NCBI GenBank assembly: GCA_033026295.1
Contig: CM065170.1
Span: 32,500,780-32,564,779, forward strand
Direction: 5' to 3'
DNA: 64,000 nt
From: Channa striata
Lineage: Eukaryota; Chordata; Actinopteri; Anabantiformes; Channidae
Shown here: positions 11,300-22,500 of the stretch, one piece after another
Layout: the number at the start of each line of letters is the position of its first letter
Numbering within the stretch: the stretch's first letter is position 1
Translations under genes and position numbers: made by a program
Notes under the pieces: model-generated
Database searches by the model: none
What the model was told of the DNA's origin: nothing
Seen by the model: the letters and a program-made list of their open reading frames with translations, nothing else

Positions 11300-11620
11300 A
11301 AATCTCGGCTTTTCTCCCGAGCGTTGCTCTGTGTTCATGTTTGGATTCCTTCCCAAATCATTCCTGAGTGATTAAAGAGGGAGTGTGTGTGTGTGTGTGG
11401 GGGGGGGGGGGGGTATCTTCGTTATTTGATGGCAGGGCAGCAAGAAAGGCCCGCTCGCAGCATCGCTCCTCTTCTCTCTTTTTAGATTGGATCATATACT
11501 GGTAATGGGACGCACAATCAATGGCCGCGCATTGATGCCAAAAGCTGCCCCCCCTCCCCCTCCACTACTTTTCAGTGGATCCAGATGGATCTTTATCTGG
11601 CGATGTATTGATGAAAATCG
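11300..11620. promoter_or_regulatory. Candidate regulatory block split by a GT/G microsatellite
   Basis: Non-repetitive, homeodomain- and GATA-like strings (ATCATTCCTGAGTGATTAAAG near 11358; GATTGGATCATATACTGG near 11485; GGATCTTTATCTGGCGATG near 11588) flank a microsatellite at 11383-11413. The same style of sequence on both sides suggests one element interrupted by repeat growth. This is inferred by eye only. Confidence 0.3.
11383..11413 (+). repeat. (GT)8 (G)15 compound microsatellite
   Basis: Eight GT units at 11383-11398 run directly into fifteen G at 11399-11413. Homopolymer G of this length is uncommon and prone to length error in sequencing. Confidence 0.97.
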
Positions 11621-11824
11621 CTCCTCTCATTTGCTGGCCCTCCTTCCTTCCTCCACAGGCAAATGATAGACTCACGTACCTGCTGTAATTTGTACTTCAG
11701 TTTGAGATTTATAACCTGCTGTGCTGCAGATTGTGAGTGCAGGAGGATGACGGCAGTGAGGAGGAAGGTATCGGTGACACTAATGATAGCTGATGAATCG
11801 CAATAGTTATGTGGGCTAATGCAC

Positions 11825-11826
<2 letters not shown>

Positions 11827-11864
<38 letters not shown>
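11827..11864 (+). repeat. (TG)19 microsatellite
   Basis: Nineteen perfect TG units are followed immediately by CGCGC (11865-11869). Alternating purine-pyrimidine sequence of this length, extended by CG steps, is a classic candidate for Z-DNA formation under supercoiling. Confidence 0.98.
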
Positions 11865-11869
<5 letters not shown>

Positions 11870-11870
<1 letters not shown>

Positions 11871-12589
11871 GCAGCATGCGTATGACTTCTTTCTGTCAAC
11901 ACAAACAGGAACAAGTCTCTAAACATCCCGAAGCTATTGATTTGGGGAACGTGGGATATCCAGAATAACCGTGTGAGTGGTGGCACCTCCAATTAGCTAA
12001 CCCCCTCTCCACGACCTTCGTCTTCCTAACACCCTCTTTACTTAAAGGACCAGTAGATAAACAGGGACGACTTACACGGGTGACAAAGAAGACTTTGCTA
12101 AAAACTTATTTTCGACTAACGTAACATAAAACTACCTAAAGTTGTTTTGAATCACAATTTCTTATGTCTACTGTGTTTCGACTTTTATTACATTTATTAC
12201 TGTTTAGACAGCTAAAATGTTGTGTAAAATGTAAATTAAACATTATTTGCAAATCATTTATTTTTTTATTCTAAACTTTTAAACATTTTAATTTTGAAAA
12301 CTGTATTTGCTCATATAGTTAGTTTTATTATAAAGAGTTTCCATACAGTTTATACAGTGTCCCAATATCCTTCAACCATCAGCATGAACTTATCAGGTAA
12401 GAAATGGCTTCAGCAGCCAATGCTTGTCAAAATTGATATTCCATCAAATTTTGCCTTTGAAATATTGCTTCTGTACTAATACTTCTGCAGCCAGCTTGAC
12501 TGTTCACTCCCAAAATGAGTCTTGATAGGAAATGTTCCTGCTTCTATCATGTTTTCGCGGTGCTCTTGAGGCTCCTGGTTTCTTTAGGA
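11870..12589. other. Plain AT-rich stretch
   Basis: I recognise no gene or repeat. The part from 12100 to 12500 is AT-rich with T-rich runs and short open frames of no known content. Confidence 0.6.
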
Positions 12590-13290
12590 AATGTAAGGCC
12601 TTCAAGTAACGTCACGCCGCACCATCGCGTTTCTACAGTTTCGTATAAACCTCCGCCAGTTTCATTCCCTCGCACATTAATTTTCTTTTTGCCACCTCCC
12701 ATGTGATGGGAGTGTCTTTTATTTCCTGGAGGTGGCATGTCAGGAACACGGTGGGGCATGCTGGGACCGGTCCAGGCCCGCCGTGGCAGCTCCCGTTGCA
12801 GGCCGACAGCTGCCTTTCCCAGGTGGCCTGACATTTGAGTCGCAGCCGGCCAGATTAGATGGAAGGTGTACGAAGAGGGACAGAAGGCAGGAGGATGATG
12901 AAGGGCGGGAGAGAGGGGGCAGGGGAGGCAGGACGATTAACTTAGTGCCAGGTCCTTGTGCGTACGGGGTTGGAAGGCGGGGGGGGGGAGCCCATGGGAC
13001 AACCTGAGCCCCTGGATTTCAGTCCAGATGGCTGGCCAGGGCACCCCAAAGGACCCCCTCTTATTGATTTAGGAGGGAAAACAGAGAACCTGGCTTTGCT
13101 TTGGGCCCCGGCGAGCACCAACTGTACCATACAAGACCTGCATGGCTGCTCCTTCCTTTCTTTCCTTTTCACCCTCATCTCAGGTTATCTGCGCCGACCC
13201 GAGGGAAAGCGAGCAGGGGGTGTGCGAGGAAGTGCGGAGCGAGGGCGAGATATGAATATAAGTCGACTGATTTAGCGGGTGGGATGTAAA
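12590..13290. other. GC-rich block of unknown role
   Basis: This is a clear GC-rich island relative to its neighbours, with a purine-rich middle (12880-12930) and a G10 run near 12978-12988. A perfect inverted repeat ATGTCAGG/CCTGACAT lies at 12737-12744 and 12827-12834. Several open frames of 60-105 codons overlap on both strands, as expected in GC-rich DNA. None shows a recognisable domain or a good splice framework. It could be a GC-rich regulatory element or an unrecognised non-coding exon. Confidence 0.35.
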
Positions 13291-15237
13291 ACGGGTCACA
13301 CTTTCGCAGGTCTAATCCCCTTTTCTTCGCGGTCAAATTGTGCGCTGATATGAGACGGTGGAACCAAATAGAGCCTGAACTGTGCAGGTCTCTGTTATTA
13401 CAAAGACCTTCTCAGCTAGTGTGCAGGCGAGAGGAGATGTGCAAGATAAGATTTGTAGAAACACATGAAAGGGGACATGAGTATAAATATGTATGCACCC
13501 CTTGGAGTGGAGCCCTTTTTGTCTGCCCATTAGTACAGTTTTTGTGATGCCGTCTGTCTGTTGCCAATGTGTCAGATATATTCTGTGCATTACAGAAGTA
13601 ATACAAGAGAACATACAGTCAAAATATGCATAATATAATATCGTGATAACGTTTGAGACACACTTGAGCATATTTAACAAAACAAGACTTTTGACTACAC
13701 GGAGTAGTTAAAGTATGTTCAGTAATTGTTTAATTATTTTAAGAACAGGTGGTTCATTGGGAAAATGATTACAAAGCTTTTACGAATCATAAGCCGTCCT
13801 GAGCACCTTCTATGATTTCAGACCTTACGAAGAGTTAATAAGAGCTCAGCGTATAAGGATGTCATAGCATACGATATTTGTCAATATTGTCGATTAGCTA
13901 CGAAACAGATCCCCTTCAGCGAGGGACCTGAAGCGAGGAGGTATCTGTAACCAGATGCCCACACACCACAAAGACTATTGACCGACAAGGTGGACCTCTC
14001 TGTGTTCTTTGGAAGATGACTGCATCCAGTGTTTTTGTTTGGCGGCTCCTGCTTTGTGCTAATGAGCCTAATGAGCAACTGTTTACACGATTGTGGTTGT
14101 GTGATGCAGACACCTTAGGCACCGAGAGCCTTTTGTGTTTGGAGTTGTGTAGGCACATAGTAATAACGGCGCGGCGGATTGACGGATTCACATATGGATA
14201 CATTTATGTTGGCCTGTGTCAGAGCCTGCGGATGTATGCGGCGTTTTTGTTCCTAATAACCACATCCTATTCTCAGTAAGGTCGTCCTGCTCAGTCCTGC
14301 CCACATTAGATCACACATCATATAGTGCACCGCTGAGAACACATAGAGTAGAAAACATAAGGCCAAAATCAATATCTGTCCTCGGTACTGTAAAGATAAA
14401 ATGTGCAACTTAGGCTAATGCTAGCACAATCATTCCACTCTGCTCTGCCCAGCCCTGCTTTGCTCTTCTACAAACTGCTACACCCTGCCACACTCTGCGC
14501 AGCCCTTCAGGTATTAGTTATTATCAAATTAAAATAAATATGAAGCTGCGCAACCAGAAGTAGTTGAAAGCACCGTTATTATACAGTATCTGTGATTGTT
14601 ATGATAATTATCACATGGGGTCACAGCACGGATGTGGATTAGGTACGAAAAAGAGAAGGCAAATACTTATTCTGCCATTGTAACCTCTCTATCAATGCCA
14701 CGCAGAATTGTCAGGCTGATATTGTGTAACTGTGGTATCTGTCGTGTGAGTGACTGTAGTTCACGTTAGACCTAATACTAAATGTTACTCATCTGAGGTT
14801 GTATTACCTTGCAAAATGTGAATATCCCACTTTCCTGATATTTCTCATTTTGTGTCGTGCATGTTTTCCATCATCCGCTGCAGCGTGTTACTTGAAGGTT
14901 TGACTAAATTGAGGGATTTCCCTAAATGCCTGTAGAGACAGATATTTGGCTTTCTTTCCTTGTGTTGTCTCTTGTTTTCCTCCCAGCTAACACAGGCTCA
15001 GGATACCGACATTTTCGACAACTGTCTCTGTTGAATGAGCACCCAGATTGACGTCACACGCAGTGAGATGCGTGCCACGGGATCCACTTTTGTTCCAAAT
15101 ACAATAAATAAAAGTGTGCTTCACTGACTGTTCAGTTTCACTAGAATAAAACTCACTAAATGTCATGTGAGAGACATAATTTGATTTAGAGTATTTTTGC
15201 AACCTTAAATATGTGCTCATTGGTGTCATGGCTGTGA

Positions 15238-15240
<3 letters not shown>
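13291..15240. other. Plain non-coding stretch
   Basis: I see no exon, RNA gene or mobile element. Short CTGC-rich strings occur at 14440-14510. Open frames of up to 115 codons (13333-13680, minus strand) have no recognisable content. Confidence 0.6.

Positions 15241-15302
<62 letters not shown>
15241..15302 (+). repeat. (GT)31 microsatellite
   Basis: Thirty-one uninterrupted GT units make this the longest perfect dinucleotide array in the window. The 162-codon minus-strand open frame over 14987-15475 is only the translation of this array (an alternating His-Thr run) plus flanks. Confidence 0.99.
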
Positions 15303-15304
<2 letters not shown>

Positions 15305-16429
15305 TGATAATTGAAGCCCACTTGCTCCCGTGGGACTGATGCGAGCCCCTGGTTGCAGTGGGGTTTGATGCTGGAAAGGTGTGTATTGTTTTATCTCTGA
15401 AAAGTGTTGCTGTGTTGAAGGGGTGTTAAAACCTGAACCCAGTTCAGGCCTGTTTGTGGACCTCTGGAGGACCACTCAGAGAAATTAGCAATTCTGTGTT
15501 GTTTTCTGCTTTCATTTCCAGCATATACGTACCATGGGAAATGTTTAATGCTTCACATTATGTAGGTGTAAAGCTTCACATAGAGAAGGGACAAATGTCA
15601 GTGATTCACTGCTTCTGCTTCCACTATTGTTAGCATTTAAAGTAGCAGCCACCAGACCAAACCACAGTCGAGCTTTGGAAACATGTAGGAGCTGCAGTTG
15701 ACCTGTGTTCACACTCACTCGGGCTTTTTACGATGATCAAACTACAATACGTATTATATATGTACGTAATTACATATTATATAGGCTAGAATTTTAATAA
15801 AGTATTTAAAAGTAAAGCAGGCTAATAAAAATATGACCAAAGTGGAATCAGGTTTCACCTTTTAATTGAACATGCGTGAAACTAAAGTCTTTGTGCTTGA
15901 AGTCAGGCCTTTTGTTCATGTGCCATCCAGACCAGCCACCTCTACAACTAACGGTGCATTAACCACAGCATGTTCTTCACCGGAAACGCTACCGTACAGT
16001 GGACTAATGCGAAGACACGTACTCTAATCCCGAGTACGTCGCCCCCTTTTCCATCTATTATGACTGTTATGTGCTACACGGTTGTAAAATTGCTGCTTAT
16101 TGCTTGTGTAACGTCTCCTCACTGGTGCACTGTAAAGCCAGTGTCTACATGGCCGTGTGTGTTTAGATATGGGACTTATAGGTCACAGCTGTGAGCACAG
16201 CTGGGGGCAATATACTATTGTTCTCCATGCCTCAGTACAAGGTGTATTAAACACACATATGCTCCTAAATGAATATTTAGATTACTAGCCTTTATTATTA
16301 GTCCGTCCTGGAAACATTTGAATATCACCTCAAGCATTGTTTTGCTTATCTACCCCACCACCACCAGCACCAGCCGCCTATGTCCCTGTTTTTTTCTGGA
16401 GGAAACGCCACAGTGTGCTCAGTGATGTA
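15303..16429. other. Plain non-coding stretch
   Basis: I recognise nothing. An AT-rich segment near 15750-15785 contains a small inverted repeat (TATGTA/TACATA with a six-base loop). There is no gene evidence. Confidence 0.6.
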
Positions 16430-16830
16430 TAATCACCTTGAAATTAATTAATCGTAACACAACAACGGCGGCGATAGCATCAGTGCCCGTGCGGTTCCCT
16501 CCTTTGTCTGGCCACCCGCTTTTCCTGCAGGTTCCTGAGGTTGCTGTCCTGCCCGCCATCGAGTTAAAATGGCTGCTATCTCCGAGCTGTATGTGTGAGG
16601 TCTCTGTGAGTAATTAATCTCAATGAAGCCCATAGCTGAGCTAGGTATGACGGCCTGGAATTCAATTACTCCCCCCCTCATTCCACCCCACCACTGTCGG
16701 CATCGCCACCGTGCACCCACACTTTAACAGGAGGAAATATGCCGCCTCTATTTTCCCAGGTTAATATGAGCCACCTGAGCCTTATCATCATTTAAGCAGC
16801 CTGGGAATATTGTCATAACACATGCAGGCT
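16430..16830. promoter_or_regulatory. Candidate conserved non-coding element
   Basis: It carries TTAATTAA at 16444-16451, a GTAATTAATC string near 16609, GAATTCAATTAC near 16658, and a block at 16755-16825 (GTTAATATGAGCC, TTATCATCATTTAAGC) with GATA-like and homeodomain-like sites. The minus-strand open frame crossing it (16448-16720) has no recognisable domain. Enhancer role is inferred from motif density. Confidence 0.4.
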
Positions 16831-19179
16831 CCTGGTTTTACTCTAGTTTTTGTCATTAGTGGCCCTCAACACATTTTCAATTATTACTTTGTGTCTGCTT
16901 TTGGATTCTGCCGATTGCTGTCTTTGCAGGAACATATGCAAACGTCACCGCCTTCCGTTCTGCGTGTGAACCTGTGCGCGGGAACGCTTCCTGCCGTCGC
17001 TGCCGCTCCTCTGTTGCTTTGGGACCTCAGGCCTCAGCGTGTCACGCGATTCACGGCCACAGGAAATGATATGTATCCAACAGCATCGCACAAACCCCAT
17101 TTTCAGTCAGTGGGGGTTGTCAGAAGATTGAAAGGTTATCCGTGATGTGCTTTTAACGTCACCAGTCACGGCTATTAGGTGATCAAAACATCCACTCAGT
17201 AGTTATTTGTTTAAATGATGAAGGCTTTGCTTCTGGGAGTGATGGCACTTCACTCACTTTGCCTGCACAATAAGCTGACTCTGGTTGTTGGAAGGAACAC
17301 TATTGGATATTGACCAATATTCTCATCCTTATTGATTTCTGGTTGACAATACTTAATTATTTGGATGGCTGCTTTTTGCACAGATGGACATCAATATCGC
17401 AGAAAATGGTGAAAGCTACCGACAATAAAAGGCAGCTCCTGTAACCGTGGTCTCTGCAGATGAAAGAGTCTTGTGCATATATTCAGGAAAACAAACCACC
17501 GCTTTCTGTCGTTTTTGTAAAGGGCTTTGATCGTACACTTGTCTGGATTGCGTGTGCGTACACGCTGCACCGCTCACTGTGATATGTACATTTAAAAATA
17601 GTCAGGACTTTGTTGTCAAGTTGTAAACCGTCCCAGGAGTGTTTTCTTATGCAGAGATTGCTTTTATTGCATAAAGAAAAAACTACAATGTGCAACAGAT
17701 AATACATACATGAGATGTGATTTCTTTGTTGCCACAGGAGTTGTTGACTCCTGCAGAAGAATAGCAGCACATTCTTCATCGCACCTTACATTCCTGCGGT
17801 ACAGTCAGAGGCCAATCAGGTTGTGGAGCTGAGGAAACATATTGTAGGACGGCAGCCAACCACCTACGCAGGGGTCAGTGACAAGAATTTACGCCCTGTG
17901 ATGCTCTGATTTTAACCTCTAAAATCCCAGCTCGTTTTTTGCATAAATAAGGAAAAATGGAAAGCGGGGGCTGTTTCAGCGCCGTGTGAGTGCGTGCGCG
18001 TTCATATGTGGGTGGGATGCGCGGGGGTCACGCGTCTCCAGATGAGTTCCATGCAAAACACACACACGAAAGCATTAATACACGCAGCAGGCATGACGAA
18101 GGGCAGCGCACTTTCCCATAAATCACCGTGGTTTTAATCATACCTGTCTGGTTGGTTGTGTGCTGCCATCCCCGGAGAAGCTGTTGTGCCTTCCTGCCTC
18201 TCTCTCTCGCTCCCTGTCTTTCTTTCTCACTTGTGCTCAATTATCTAGCAGCTCTTTCTGTGTTTATTTATTTATCCAAAGTTCATGTACAGTATGCATG
18301 CGCAAATTTTATCCTGGGGGAGCGAGAGCAGCTCAGCGGAGCGTGGCGGCTAACCACACCGGCAGCAGGGTACGAGGTGGAGGAGGAGAAGGGAAAGGAG
18401 AGGAGGGCAGGAGCAGATTAAAGGTTTAGTTGGAAATGTTCTTAGAGGCAGACCTAGAGATTGCTGGTTTGCTTCCCCCATTGGGAACACATCACTCCTC
18501 TTTAAGCAATCACTGATTAGTTGCCTTTGAGCAAGACAAAACTTTTCAGCTTCCCTTTAGTGTCTGTGTTTCACAGCTGCCATTGGCCCCTACGGACGTG
18601 ACCTGCTACTGTGTGAAATATAACATTTTTAAAAAGACTGGGTGCATTGATTGGGACTATTTGCATCAGCGGATTCACACATACAGATATTGTGTTCTCC
18701 CTTGAGTGCTATACATACAGTGTATGTATGCAAAGTGGTGAAGGAGCAATATTCTCCTTTAATGTAGCTTGGATTGCCTTGCGTGGTCATTCACGCAAAG
18801 TTATCGCTGCACGTGTTTCACCAAATCGAAAACGTGCACGCATCACTTCCTGTGTGCAGAGCGCTCCGTCTGACACAAAGACTTTATCAGACCCGCTGTA
18901 GAAGCTTATATGAGTAGAAACGACTGAATTACTGCCGCGTAATCGTCAGCATCGCGTTGCCAAAACAGGCTTCGAATTTAGACGAGAACGTCGGCGAATT
19001 GTACACAGTGTGAAAACGAAGTGAATGTTCCACAATGAAAAACTCGGGAGGATGAAAAGTGTGCAAGACAGGGCTTTAGTAAAAGACTAGAAGAAGAAAA
19101 GAGGGACTAGCAGGGGAGCGGGGGCTTCTTTTTTTGTTATAGACATTGAAAAACACAAGGGAGTTGATGGTTCCCACTG
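16831..19179. other. Plain non-coding stretch
   Basis: I see no convincing exon. An acceptor-like sequence ending at about 16929 (CTGTCTTTGCAG) is followed by a short open region, but no matching donor or known protein supports it. 18180-18430 is GC-rich and purine-rich at its end. Confidence 0.55.
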
Positions 19180-19800
19180 AGGGAGATGCAGGTAAAGGCT
19201 GCCTGGAAGCTAATTAGAGGCTGTATCACAACAGCAGCAGGGCCTGAGCCACTTTCACTCAGCCCCGAGGTAAACAAAGTGCTCAGCTGCTTGTTGCTGT
19301 GACAGGCCAGATAAAGTGGTATTTACCTTTCAGTTGTTGGTTTCTTTTACAGCCCATACTGCACATGTGTACAGTGTGTTTGCCACCGTTTATTTTGCAC
19401 AAGTGAATGTCAAAAGAGAGACAGAGCGAGAGGAGGGGGGGGGTTAGTGGTAACACAGAAAAGTGGATGCACAGTGCAATTATAGACTTAGCTGGAAGAC
19501 AGAGAGCAGGGTGGGAGAGGAGTACAAGCAGAGCAGGACATTAAAATCTAAAGCCTTATTTACACAGGCCTAATATTACCTGGGGATGTTCAGCCATTTG
19601 TAAAAACTGCACAGATAGTAGCGGATCCCATGCAAATCAGCTTAATCTCCTAAGGAAAATTCCGCCTCTGTTTATTATCTGTGAACTGCACTCTGTAAAT
19701 CTAGCAAACATCAGCTTCCATCTTGTATAAAATAAATGATCTTTTTATGGAATCTAGAGCGTTTGCCTGGGATTCTGGCAGAAGAACGTGAGCTTGTCAG
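19180..19800. promoter_or_regulatory. Candidate conserved non-coding element
   Basis: Two sub-blocks are visible. One lies at 19200-19345 (GCTAATTAGAGG, TAATTA core at 19211-19216, plus AGATAAAGTGG). The other, stronger one lies at 19550-19790, with an octamer ATGCAAAT at 19630-19637 followed by CAGCTTAATCTCC, and long runs of non-repetitive AT-rich sequence. A G-run (19436-19443) separates them. There is no coding potential of note. Confidence 0.45.
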
Positions 19801-20199
19801 GCAGCCAGCACAGACTCTAGGAAGTCACCGCACCTGTCCGAGACACAGTCCAACACGCTCGTCCTGTGAAACCGCACTGATGAAATAAAGTTTGGCGAGT
19901 TGGACAATTCCTGGTTAGAGGATCTGTTTTCCAGGGCTGGACTTTGAAATGTCTTTGTTCACAGTACTTAAAGACTTAAAAATCAACAGGACAACTTAAA
20001 AATCACGCTCTTTGAAATGCAGACGTGCTGGAAATGTTTGTGTTTTTTCCTTCATTCACGTGGATGCTTTAATTAATGTCATCCGATCCCTTGTTACGTT
20101 TCACTTTAGTCCCTTTGTTTAAAACGTAAAAAAAGCCGATTTCTTTAAAGCGCGACGACTCTCCTCTGCAGTAACGTCGGGGTGTATACATTTTACCTG

Positions 20200-20760
20200 T
20201 CAACTCTATCAGTGTCACTGTATTAATTACCTCCTCCTTGGCCTTGTCTCTTAATGGTCTTGAAAAAGGCTCTTGAGCCTCTCTGCGCGGCTTCTCCGCG
20301 ACATCTGTCTTCCATGTTTTTAACTTGAGAGAATAGCACTGTCAACCGTTCACATAAACCATGTCAGAGCCACCCGTGGCACCTATCTCCTCAACAAAAC
20401 AAAGGCTCCCTGCAATTAAGGAGGCCTTTTCTCATCGCCGACAGCTCCCCTCCTCTCGCTCCCTCCTTTTTTCTTTTTTTTTTTTTTTTTTGCTTTATTT
20501 CAACAATTTCCAGCAACACTAGCAGACACCTTAAGTGGCGCTAAGTGATCAAAGAGGGGAGTGCATATTGGATAACGCAATTAGGCTACCACTGAGAGAG
20601 GAGAGTAACAAAGAGAGGGACTCTGAACAGATAATGGCTTGTAAACAGAGGACATTACTTTACACAGAGATTATTCAGATCCCGACCTGACACCGGATGC
20701 ACCAAGGTCTATTAGTGGAGTCATACCCAGTGGGAGAAATAAGACTGTATCACTTTAGTT
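20200..20760. promoter_or_regulatory. Candidate conserved non-coding element with twin hairpins
   Basis: It contains GTATTAATTACC near 20219, two adjacent small inverted repeats (AGGCTC/GAGCCT at 20267-20280 and CGCGG/CCGCG at 20286-20300), GCAATTAAGG near 20413, and a T18 run at 20474-20491. A second non-repetitive part follows at 20510-20720 (TTAAGTGGCGC, CGCAATTAGGC, GTTTATT-like cores). The density and lack of open frames suggest a regulatory element, but conservation is unmeasured. Confidence 0.45.
20474..20491 (+). repeat. Poly-T (18)
   Basis: A homopolymer of eighteen T, preceded by TTTTTTC. There is no target-site duplication or adjacent body that would mark it as a retroposon tail. 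Confidence 0.95.
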
Positions 20761-21340
20761 AGGAAATGGGAGAAAATGGGAGCGCGAGGCTTCGTTCCGA
20801 AAAGTTCTCAGGCTCCTCTAATTGCCAGTATTCAAACAAAATGGTGATGTTAAAAGGGAACGTGAGGAAATCTTGTCAAAGAGAGAATTTCTTTGCTCGC
20901 ATTTTTTCCCCTCTCTGCTTGTCGCCGGTGTACTTAACACAGAGCGTAAGTGGCTCCTCTTGTAATGGAGAGATCCGAGAATATGAGGAATGGCTGTGCG
21001 GTCGTGGCGGTGAGGCCTGAGTGTTGTGGTGAAGAAAGGAAGTGGTGGTTTCCTCCAGCGCTACCCTCCCCGTCCCCTTAGTGCTAAATGGTCTCGGGTC
21101 AAAAGGTGAAAACGTAATTATCACCGAGGACGGCAGCGGTCGCCAGTCAACCTGCTTACCTGACATTAACCCCGGTCTGAACTAACAGGAGGCCCCAGCC
21201 GCTCCGGGGAGCCAGATGCTAATTTGCAGCAGACTTTGCAGTTTGGTTGGGGTGGAGGGGCTTGGGTGGGGTAATTGTGGAGATCTAAGAGGGATCAGAG
21301 CTGTGGGAGCTCTCCATACATCTGCCGTCTGGCTCAGACC
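20761..21340. promoter_or_regulatory. Weak candidate regulatory block
   Basis: The right part (21110-21330) is non-repetitive, with GTAATTATCACC near 21114, ACCTGCTTACCTGACATTAACC near 21150 and GATGCTAATTTGCAGC near 21214, followed by G-rich GGGGTGGAGGGG. Two open frames over 20766-21166 on opposite strands match nothing I know. Confidence 0.3.
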
Positions 21341-21452
21341 CACCGCACCTGAGACTCACCGGCTTGGCTGTGGTCACACTCCCCTGTAGGCCTTGAAGCT
21401 CAACGGGTGCAGCATGGCGCCACTGCTGGCACAAGTAAAGCGCGTGTGTGTC

Positions 21453-21472
21453 TGTGTGTGTGTGTGTGTGTG
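21453..21472 (+). repeat. (TG)10 microsatellite
   Basis: Ten perfect TG units, preceded by a broken GCGTGTGTGTC run from 21441. Confidence 0.95.
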
Positions 21473-21989
21473 GTTTGAATTGAAATTGTAGTTGAGTGGA
21501 AAGAGTATGGCACCAAGGCTGTACTTACCGAACAACTGAGATGTAGTTCTTTAAAACACGAAGCTTGAATTTAATTTTTTGAGCGTAAAGTCAGACGACA
21601 TCCTGCCTCCTTCTGTTTTAACCGTTTCTCAGGTGGATTTCTGTACAAAGACAAAGGCTCAGAAACATGAGGTTTTGCCTTTAGCTTAATGAAAACCTTT
21701 CTTATTTAATATTCATGTGAAATGCGTTGCTGCAGTGGTGTAAAAAAGTGATAAAGAACTGAACTTTTTACATAAAACACAAATACGTCAAGACGCAGGA
21801 TTTATTTTGTTTATTCTTATTAAAATTACTCAAAATGATTTCAAGTATTTGTACTTGCCTGTGGCATACTTGGTAACAGTAAACATGTTTAGGTATAATA
21901 ATCATGCTACGGCAAATATTATCTTCCGTCTTAATGTAAAATCTTAGACTGTGTAAGCTCTGACATTAGAGTCCAGTGAATAGTTGTTC

Positions 21990-22500
21990 ACATTGGCATT
22001 CCCAGCCAATACAGAGAAGACTAGATTACATAAATTGATGTGAGAGGCAACTGAAGGCCTTGACCCTCTTGTAACGCAGATCACCTCTACACTTGACTCC
22101 TGCTCGCTCATTGTGTCGGCGTGATGAGGAAAAGGGCCCAGAGAAGCAGCCTCCTGGTCATCTTTAATTCATGCCATTAAATATGCAGGAGAAGCCCTCC
22201 TTGTACCAGCTGTTATACCACCGTTAGTAAGCCATAATTCAAGTGTTCAAATCCGAGCAAATTGAGGGCGAGGTCGGACAGAGCTCCGGCCGGAGAGGCA
22301 TTATCCTCCAGCTGAGGGGCGAGAGGCAAGTTCAGTCAGGTGCAGCGCGAAGCCGAGGCTTGTTAATCCTCGCGCTGGTAAAAGATAAGGCAATGCACTG
22401 GCCTTAATAACGTCCACAGTGGAGGAAAAGACAGTGGCGGTCTCAGAGGTGAACCTAATGGCAAGCAGAGGCAAATGCTGCTTATTTCTTCCTGTCATGC
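21990..22500. promoter_or_regulatory. Candidate conserved non-coding element
   Basis: This long non-repetitive block contains TCTTTAATTCATGCCATTAA near 22160, GCCATAATTC near 22231, an 8-base perfect inverted repeat CAGCGCGA/TCGCGCTG (22343-22350 and 22370-22377) enclosing TTGTTAATCC, and GGCCTTAATAACG near 22401. The minus-strand open frame 22301-22498 has no recognisable content. A GTTCAAATCC string at 22245 looks like a Pol III B box, but no A box sits at the right distance. Confidence 0.45.

Noticed and set aside
13184..13255. Acceptor-like tract followed by a frame beginning VICADPRE, recalling the C-terminal part of CC chemokines
   Set aside because: Only six or so residues agree, the rest does not follow the family, and no upstream exon with the cysteine framework is visible.
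14987..15475. 162-codon minus-strand open frame
   Set aside because: The core is the (GT)31 array read as alternating His-Thr.
22245..22254. Pol III B-box-like GTTCAAATCC
   Set aside because: No A box or stem pairing sits at tRNA spacing.
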